From the NCBI GenBank assembly GCA_900546795.1, contig UREG01000056.1, positions 1 to 10,511 on the forward strand: a DNA stretch of 10,511 bases, written 5' to 3'. Origin of the DNA: an uncultured Veillonellaceae bacterium. GTDB taxonomy: Bacteria > Bacillota > Negativicutes > Veillonellales > Megasphaeraceae. The position numbers and the translations under genes were made by a program. The notes under the pieces were generated by a model. That model did no database searches, was not told where the DNA came from, and saw only the letters and a list, made by a program, of their open reading frames with translations. Below are positions 6,601-10,511 of the stretch, in pieces. How positions within the stretch are numbered: position 1 is the stretch's first letter; every line of letters begins with the position of its first letter.

Positions 6601-6916
6601 CGGCACGCCGACTCAGCCTGTGGAACAGCTGCTCAAAGCGGCGCAGCTGCGGCTGCGGGCCAGCCTGCTGGGCATTGTATCGGTCGTTCCTAAACAGGGA
6701 CAGCTGGACGTGAAATGGCACGACAGCAAACCGATGGCAGACTGGGCGATGGAAGAAGTATCGCCGTACTATTGGAAACGAATTCGTTTTCTGCCCGTAA
6801 AACCGTTGGAACTTAGGGTGCAGATCGACGATCGGAAAGATATCCTGTCCTTTTTAGACGGACTGCTTGCGGAACTGGAAAAGAAAACGAGCGCAAAGGA
6901 GGGAGCCGGTGAGTAA
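3623..6916 (+). CDS. mfd: Mfd, transcription-repair coupling factor
   Basis: The 1097-residue protein is a full-length Mfd: an ATP-driven translocase that removes RNA polymerase stalled at DNA damage and recruits UvrA for excision repair. The UvrB-like N-terminal modules span about 1-330; GHFAVRGDIVDIY (around 171-183) is typical of the UvrA-binding region. The RNA-polymerase-interaction (CarD-like) domain starts near EIGDYVVHDVHGIGKY (around 424). In the superfamily 2 motor, motif I is CGGVGFGKTE (573-582), motif II DEEQ (675-678), LSATPIPRTL follows, and motif VI is QMRGRVGRS (844-852). GSGFKIAMRDLEIRGAGNLLG starts at 886, and a TRCF C-terminal domain follows. Gly575 stands where other Mfd proteins have Asp (GDVGFGKT); the GxxxxGKT core is intact. 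ATG 3623 is the only in-frame start, since TAA lies at 3572-3574, yet it lacks a nearby Shine-Dalgarno. The end overlaps the flippase gene by 8 bp. Confidence 0.97.
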   Translation: MEKKIYTWLQQDPILQDCLQLYEKKGIHGIYGVAGSQKTLLTAGAIGEHEGPVFIVASGREQAASWYQDLAVFCPERPVYEPPMVDKAVLHAAAQSMDGQAALMELLGRLLQRESCTVLLTPETAAQYVWMPEMVRQAVCTLSLGEEWPRSGLLERLVKDGYERSEKVERRGHFAVRGDIVDIYAVNYEHPVRIEFFGDEIDSIRFFDADTQRSQENAEHIAILPMRLPGEGTTTILSYGNEADIVIWDEPVRAQDQLKAYLKETEDHRRMAGDWRFLSDSGAGKKQLVLSLLSQKTPYLSVREWLTVSARPVAGFQKQFQILEEEIRDWLVRGYAVLLAVADEGKREALAAWLEKEKIPFQDNAQELAGSQVFLWDGNVQEGFEFPQAKLAVVSALNIYGNQKRKLRKKAKKGEEIQYFTDLEIGDYVVHDVHGIGKYCGIKTIESFGIHKDYLEIQYAGKDVLYVPSDQLNVLQKYIGNEGDTPRLHKMGGAEWTRTKSKAKKSIDDLAESLVQIYANREIVKGHAFQPDTPWQREFEDDFPYEETPDQLKAVAEIKESMEQPHPMDRLGCGGVGFGKTEVAIRAVFKAVMDGKQVAVLVPTTVLAQQHYKTFTNRFYNFGVRCDVLNRFRSAGEKKEILERLAQGTCDVLIGTHSLLNKKVKFKDLGLLVVDEEQRFGVAQKEKWKEWAADIDVLTLSATPIPRTLHMSLVGVREMSVIDTPPQDRFPVQTYVTEYAPGTAKDAILRELRRGGQVYFIYNRVASIDKMAESLQAMLPDARIAVAHGQMHGALLEQIMMDFYEGKYDILLCTSLIENGLDVPNANTILIYDADQLGLSQLYQMRGRVGRSHRLAYAYLFYRPDKSLTEVAEKRLQAIREFTELGSGFKIAMRDLEIRGAGNLLGREQHGNIANIGFAMYCQMLEDAIRRLKDGSEYTPPPPDTVLEIHVDAFIDETYISDMTQKIEMYRRLAALKTLDEWSELADEMVDRFGTPTQPVEQLLKAAQLRLRASLLGIVSVVPKQGQLDVKWHDSKPMADWAMEEVSPYYWKRIRFLPVKPLELRVQIDDRKDILSFLDGLLAELEKKTSAKEGAGE

Positions 6917-8504
6917 ACATATCTTTTTAAAAGGCGCAATGATTCTGACGATTGCCGGGATTATTGTAAAAATTATCGGCGCTGTCAATCGGATTATTCT
7001 GTCCCGTATGCTGGGCGGCGAAGGCATCGGACTGTATCAATTAGCATATCCGGTGTATATTTTGGCATTGTCGTTCATCGCGGCAGGCATACCGATTGCC
7101 ATTTCTATCCTGATAGCGGAAAAGCGGGCCGTATCAGACTGGGCGGGAGCGAGAAAAATCTTTCACGTATCCCTGAAAGTATTTACCGCAGTAGGGCTGG
7201 GCACGGCAGTTCTTTTCTATGTCCTGGCTTCCCAGCTGCTCGAATGGGGCTGGGTGCGCGATGAACGGGCGTATTTGGGGCTGATCGTACTGGCGCCGGC
7301 GCTGTTCTTTGGAATACTCATGGGCTGTTTCCGCGGATACTTTCAAGGCTATCAGCTCATGCTGCCTACTGCCATTTCCCAGATAGCGGATCAGTTTTTC
7401 CGAGTCCTGTCCATGATAGGACTGGCGTGGTTTTTCCTGCCCTGGGGATTGGAATATGCCGCTGCGGGAGCGGCGTTCGGCGCAGTGCCGGGAACGGCGG
7501 CCGGCCTGCTTTCCCTGCTGATCTGTTATCGGTATTACAAAAAAAGTCTGGGAATAGAAGTAGGCGGGGAAGCGCCAGCGGCGGTGCCGGACAGCGCCGG
7601 GCGGATTGCAAAACGGCTGCTCCTGCTGATGATCCCCGTATCGATGGCAAATATCATGATGCCCGCAGTGGCAAGCATTGATTTGGTCATCGTGCCGAAC
7701 CGGCTGCTTGCGGCAGGGTATACCATAGAAGAATCGACGGCGTTATTCGGTTATTTGACGGGAATGGCGACGTCTCTCGTCAATTTGCCCGCAATCGTAA
7801 CGGCGGCGCTGGCGGCGGCTATCGTCCCTGCCGTATCGAAAGCCTTTGCGGAAAAGAACTATCCGGCGCTGTATAGAGACAGCAACGCCGCCATGCGGAT
7901 TATGAACGTGCTGACCATGCCGATGGCCGTAGGAATCGCCGTGCTGGGCGTGCCGATCTCGCAGATGCTGTATGCAACGCCCCATGCGGGAGCTGCGATC
8001 GGCATCATGGCATGGGGAATATGGCTGCTGGGCCTGCAGCAGGTAAGCGCCGCTATTTTGCAGGGCATGGGCCATACGACGATCCCTCTGCTGAATATGA
8101 TCGCAAGCGCAATCGTAAAAATCGCGCTGAGCTGGCATTTTACCGCCATATACGATATCGGCATTCAAGGCGCTGCCTGGGCGACGAATATCGATCTGGG
8201 ACTGGCAGCAGCGCTGAATATGTACTTTTTAAAGAAATACAGCGGCTACTGCCTGCGAAAAAAAGAAATCGTCAAACTGGGCGGCCTGTCGCTGACCATG
8301 GGAGCAGCGGCCTGGGGGATATATACCGGTTTATATCAGATTACCGGACAAAATACCGGATCGCTGCTGACCGCGATCGGAGCGGCGGTTATTCTCTACG
8401 CAGCCGGCCTGATCGGCGGCAGACTGATCACGCCGCAGGACGCGGAAAAACTGCCGAAAGCAGGGAACACCGCGGCAAAATGGATACGGAAAATACAAAA
8501 ATAA
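6909..8504 (+). CDS. MurJ/SpoVB-like polysaccharide or lipid flippase (MOP superfamily)
   Basis: The 531-residue protein is an integral membrane protein with about 14 hydrophobic segments. It belongs to the SpoVB/YtgP/MurJ group of the MOP exporter superfamily, which flip lipid-linked envelope precursors such as lipid II. Its start, KGAMILTIAGIIVKIIGAVN, and the following LSRMLGGEGIGLYQLAYPVY are characteristic of this group. GxGHTTIPLLN-like sequence near residues 394-406 and a positively charged C-terminus (KWIRKIQK) also fit. I chose GTG 6909 because AAAGGAGGG (6895-6903) is 5 bases upstream. An in-frame start at 6867 would add 14 highly charged residues inside mfd. It overlaps mfd by 8 bp, so translation is probably coupled. 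The position matches yabM (a spoVB paralogue) between mfd and yabN in Bacillus. Whether it flips lipid II or another lipid-linked glycan cannot be decided here. Confidence 0.9.
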   Translation: MSKHIFLKGAMILTIAGIIVKIIGAVNRIILSRMLGGEGIGLYQLAYPVYILALSFIAAGIPIAISILIAEKRAVSDWAGARKIFHVSLKVFTAVGLGTAVLFYVLASQLLEWGWVRDERAYLGLIVLAPALFFGILMGCFRGYFQGYQLMLPTAISQIADQFFRVLSMIGLAWFFLPWGLEYAAAGAAFGAVPGTAAGLLSLLICYRYYKKSLGIEVGGEAPAAVPDSAGRIAKRLLLLMIPVSMANIMMPAVASIDLVIVPNRLLAAGYTIEESTALFGYLTGMATSLVNLPAIVTAALAAAIVPAVSKAFAEKNYPALYRDSNAAMRIMNVLTMPMAVGIAVLGVPISQMLYATPHAGAAIGIMAWGIWLLGLQQVSAAILQGMGHTTIPLLNMIASAIVKIALSWHFTAIYDIGIQGAAWATNIDLGLAAALNMYFLKKYSGYCLRKKEIVKLGGLSLTMGAAAWGIYTGLYQITGQNTGSLLTAIGAAVILYAAGLIGGRLITPQDAEKLPKAGNTAAKWIRKIQK

Positions 8505-8516
8505 AGGAGAACAATC

Positions 8517-9980
8517 ATGGGAACTATCTATATAGCGGGTCTGGGGCCGGGAGAACCGGGACTGATCACGACGGAAACAGCCGCGCTGCTGCATGCGGGA
8601 AAACGCGTGATCTTGAGGACGGCCGTTCACCCGACTACTGCCTGGCTGGACGAAGAACAGATACCGTACGAACATTGCGACGCCATGTATGAAGAAGGCC
8701 GCACCTTTGAAGAAATATATAATGCAATCGTCGAATATATCTGGCAGTGCAGCAAAACGGAGGACGTAGTATACGTCGTGCCCGGAAGCCCTTTGGTGGC
8801 GGAACGGACCGTAGTGCTGCTGCGGGAAAAAGGAAAAGAAAGCGGACGGCAAGTAACGATCCTGTCGGGAATGAGCTTTTTGGAAGTCCTTTATACAGCC
8901 GTCGGCTTAGATCCGGTGCAGGGCGTGCAGATCATCGACAGCAAAGACGCTGACACCCTGCCGCTGGAGATTTCGTCGCCGCTGATCGTAACCCAGGTAT
9001 ACAGCAAAGCCGTTGCGTCGCAGGTCAAACTGGCGCTGATGGATCGGTACGGCGATGAACATGAAGCGCTGCTGGTATACCATTTGAGCCTGCCGGACGA
9101 AAAGATCCGGCGTATCCAATTATATGAACTGGATCGGATTGATGAAATCGATCATCTGACGAGCGTGGTCATGCTGGGAAAAACGCCGGAAAAAGCGGAA
9201 GAATTTTCCCTCTCTCCGCTGGCGGACGTCGTGGCAGAACTGCGGAGCGAGCACGGCTGTCCCTGGGATAAACTGCAGACCCACAGCACCCTTCGCCGCT
9301 ATTTGCTGGAAGAAGTCTATGAAATGCTCGAAGCCATCGACACGCAGGATATCGATAACCTGAGAGAAGAACTGGGAGATATCCTGCTGCAGATCATTTT
9401 CCACAGCCGCCTGGCGGAAGAAGCGGGATATTTTACCGTTCAGGACGTCATTCAGGATATCTGCGATAAGATGGTTCGCCGCCATCCCCATGTATTTGGG
9501 AAAATAACACTTGAAAACACGGCGGAGATTATGGTAAACTGGGATACGTTAAAGCAACAAGAGAAAAAAGGCCAGCGAAAATGCGTCTTGGACGGTGTTT
9601 CCAAAGGGCTTCCATCTCTGCTGCAGGCTCTCAAGCTTCAGGAAAAAGCGGCAAAGGTCGGCTTTGACTGGCAGAACGCAAAAGAGGTTCAGGAGAAAGT
9701 CTTTGAAGAATGGCAGGAAATAACAGACGCCGTTCAGGAAAAGGATGCCGTGCATATGGAAGAAGAGGGTGGAGATCTGCTGTTTGCGATTGTAAACTGG
9801 CTGAGATGGTTGCGGATTGAGCCGGAAACTGCGCTTCATAAAGCCAATATCAAGTTTCGCCGCCGCTTCTCCCATGTAGAAGCGCGCGTAACCGCTTCAG
9901 GAAAGACCTGGGACAGCTTCACGCTAGCGGAGTTGGATCAATTTTGGAATGAAGCGAAAGCGGCCGAAAAGCGTTGCTGA
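8517..9980 (+). CDS. mazG: MazG nucleoside triphosphate pyrophosphohydrolase with N-terminal methylase-like domain (YabN type)
   Basis: The 487-residue protein is a two-part fusion. An N-terminal tetrapyrrole (corrin/porphyrin) methylase-like domain shows GLGPGEPGLIT (8-18) and VPGSP (88-92), then come two MazG domains. The first MazG unit starts at GCPWD (247-251), with the metal-binding EEVYE (265-269) and ExxD as ELGD (285-288), then RRHPHVFG. The second has EEWQE (397-401) and EGGD (417-420), then LLFAIVNW. MazG hydrolyses nucleoside triphosphates to monophosphates and pyrophosphate, clearing abnormal or excess nucleotides. The role of the methylase-like half is not established. AAAGGAG (8503-8509) lies 7 bases before ATG 8517 and overlaps the flippase stop codon, implying coupled translation. 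The fusion is the Bacillota YabN form; E. coli MazG lacks the first domain. Both acidic metal sites look intact. Confidence 0.95.
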   Translation: MGTIYIAGLGPGEPGLITTETAALLHAGKRVILRTAVHPTTAWLDEEQIPYEHCDAMYEEGRTFEEIYNAIVEYIWQCSKTEDVVYVVPGSPLVAERTVVLLREKGKESGRQVTILSGMSFLEVLYTAVGLDPVQGVQIIDSKDADTLPLEISSPLIVTQVYSKAVASQVKLALMDRYGDEHEALLVYHLSLPDEKIRRIQLYELDRIDEIDHLTSVVMLGKTPEKAEEFSLSPLADVVAELRSEHGCPWDKLQTHSTLRRYLLEEVYEMLEAIDTQDIDNLREELGDILLQIIFHSRLAEEAGYFTVQDVIQDICDKMVRRHPHVFGKITLENTAEIMVNWDTLKQQEKKGQRKCVLDGVSKGLPSLLQALKLQEKAAKVGFDWQNAKEVQEKVFEEWQEITDAVQEKDAVHMEEEGGDLLFAIVNWLRWLRIEPETALHKANIKFRRRFSHVEARVTASGKTWDSFTLAELDQFWNEAKAAEKRC

Positions 9981-10041
9981 AAGAGGAATGTTTATATTTC
10001 TGGCGAAATACATAAGTGACAAATTCAAAGGAGGATCTGTT

Positions 10042-10317
10042 ATGAACAAAACAGAATTGATTGCAAGTGTTGCTCAGAAAGCAGAATTAACGAAAAAGGA
10101 TGCAGAAAAAGCAGTAAAAGCTCTTTTCGATACGATTGCTGAATCCTTGGCAAAAGAAGAAAAAGTACAGGTTATCGGCTTCGGTACGTTTGAAGTACGT
10201 CACCGCAAAGAACGTGAAGGCCGCAACCCGCAGAACAACACGATCATCAAAATTGAAGCGTCCAAAACTCCGGCATTCAAAGCCGGCAAACAGCTGAAAG
10301 ACTTGATCAACCAGTAA
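10042..10317 (+). CDS. hup: HU-family DNA-binding protein
   Basis: This is a 91-residue histone-like protein of the usual HU length. It forms dimers that bend and compact DNA in the nucleoid. MNKTELIASVAQKAELTKKD forms the helical N-terminal part. The family signature VIGFGTFEVRHRKEREGRNP runs from residue 44, and Pro63 in RNP is the DNA-intercalating tip of the beta arm. The C-terminus KTPAFKAGKQLKDLIN is typical. AAAGGAGG (10028-10035) lies 6 bases before ATG 10042. The frame is open further upstream into mazG, but the in-frame ATG at 9988 has no properly spaced ribosome site. HU is usually abundant, yet no convincing promoter is visible in the 61-bp gap after mazG. It may be read with the operon or from a site inside mazG. 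A strong terminator follows. Confidence 0.97.
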   Translation: MNKTELIASVAQKAELTKKDAEKAVKALFDTIAESLAKEEKVQVIGFGTFEVRHRKEREGRNPQNNTIIKIEASKTPAFKAGKQLKDLINQ

Positions 10318-10334
10318 TTTGCTGAGTATCATAT

Positions 10335-10370
10335 AAAATACTTCGGGAACCGTTCCGAAGTATTTTTTTT
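10335..10370 (+). terminator. Strong intrinsic terminator after HU
   Basis: AAAATACTTCGG (10335-10346) pairs perfectly with CCGAAGTATTTT (10355-10366) around an 8-nt loop, and the stem runs into eight consecutive T residues (10363-10370). It begins 17 bp after the HU stop codon and should end the mfd-to-HU transcription unit. Confidence 0.95.
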
Positions 10371-10391
10371 CTGCCCGAAAAGAGGATAGTA

Positions 10392-10400
10392 TGCTATAAT
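10392..10400 (+). promoter_or_regulatory. Extended -10 promoter for the downstream glycosyltransferase gene
   Basis: TGCTATAAT (10392-10400) has the same sequence as the mfd promoter element at 3549-3557. No good -35 box is seen about 17 bp upstream, where the terminator tail lies. The predicted start is near 10407. GAGGT (10421-10425) and an ATG at 10433 follow. Confidence 0.7.
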
Positions 10401-10432
10401 ACGGAGTGTAAGCTAATCACGAGGTAAGAATA

Positions 10433-10511
10433 ATGAAACGAAAGAAAATATTGATCGTAACAGCCTCCATCGGAACAGGCCATACGCAGGCGGCAAGGGC
10501 GATAGACGAAT
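10433..10511 (+). CDS. N-terminus of an MGDG-synthase/UgtP-like glycosyltransferase (partial)
   Basis: Only the first 26 codons are inside the window. The sequence KKILIVTASIGTGHTQAARA (residues 4-23) matches the start of MGDG-synthase/UgtP-type and MurG-like glycosyltransferases. In these, a hydrophobic strand leads into a glycine-rich loop with GxGH and an alanine-rich helix. Characterised relatives transfer sugars from nucleotide sugars to diacylglycerol to make glycolipids at the inner membrane surface. GAGGT (10421-10425) sits 7 bases before ATG 10433. The gene is separated from HU by a terminator and has its own promoter. The substrate cannot be judged from this fragment. Confidence 0.75.
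   Translation, partial: MKRKKILIVTASIGTGHTQAARAIDE

Noticed and set aside
1858..6916. Gabija-like pair: OLD nuclease plus adjacent helicase
   Set aside because: The adjacent helicase is clearly Mfd (UvrB-like N-terminus, CarD-like domain, TRCF C-terminus, superfamily 2), not the UvrD-like GajB, and it has its own promoter.
9511..9540. Internal promoter in mazG for HU (TTGAAA, 18 bp, TGGTAAACT)
   Set aside because: The -10 matches only 4 of 6 positions and lies inside coding sequence about 500 bp upstream of HU. It is possible but not supported without transcript mapping.

Overview
The window reads as chromosomal DNA of a low-to-mid GC, Gram-positive-lineage bacterium (Bacillota). The mfd - MurJ/SpoVB-like flippase - MazG (YabN type) - HU order resembles the mfd-yabM-yabN block of Bacillus. 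The sporulation gene spoVT, which lies between mfd and yabM in B. subtilis, is missing here. Together with the HU sequence and general codon style, this suggests a member of the Negativicutes close to Megasphaera or Dialister. The genus is inferred from memory of the families, not from a search. All recognised genes are on the + strand.

Region 1 (1-807) has no convincing gene. It is purine-rich on the + strand and holds a family of degenerate repeats: a 57-bp unit in about three tandem copies at 294-465, with related units upstream. It also holds a perfect 17-bp tandem duplication (491-524) and a fully consensus sigma-70 promoter (TTGACA, 17-bp spacer, TATAAT; 655-683). A perfect array of ten TTGGCG hexamers (687-746) follows 3 bp after that -10 box, so it would form the 5' end of the transcript. 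This transcript leads to a small single-domain cupin (808-1251), followed by a hairpin that may terminate it.

Region 2 (1252-3531) is a second long purine-rich spacer, with a possible diverged copy of the same repeat, followed by a solitary OLD-family nuclease: an ABC-type ATPase joined to a TOPRIM domain. It has no adjacent UvrD-like partner, so it looks like a stand-alone OLD protein, plausibly an accessory or defence gene placed upstream of mfd.

Region 3 (3532-10370) is the housekeeping block. mfd (transcription-repair coupling factor) has its own extended -10 promoter and an unusual leader, in which an 11-bp hairpin separates a strong Shine-Dalgarno sequence from the start codon. mfd overlaps the flippase gene by 8 bp. 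The flippase stop codon lies inside the Shine-Dalgarno sequence of mazG, and HU follows after 61 bp with a strong intrinsic terminator behind it. Tight coupling implies co-expression of a repair helicase, an envelope lipid flippase and a nucleotide-pool enzyme.

Region 4 (10371-10511) opens the next transcription unit. It has another TGCTATAAT extended -10 promoter and the first 26 codons of a gene resembling MGDG-synthase/UgtP-type glycosyltransferases, cut by the window edge.

The least explained material is the repeat-rich spacer with the hexamer array at the cupin promoter, the mfd leader, and the orphan OLD nuclease. No multi-gene novel system is evident.
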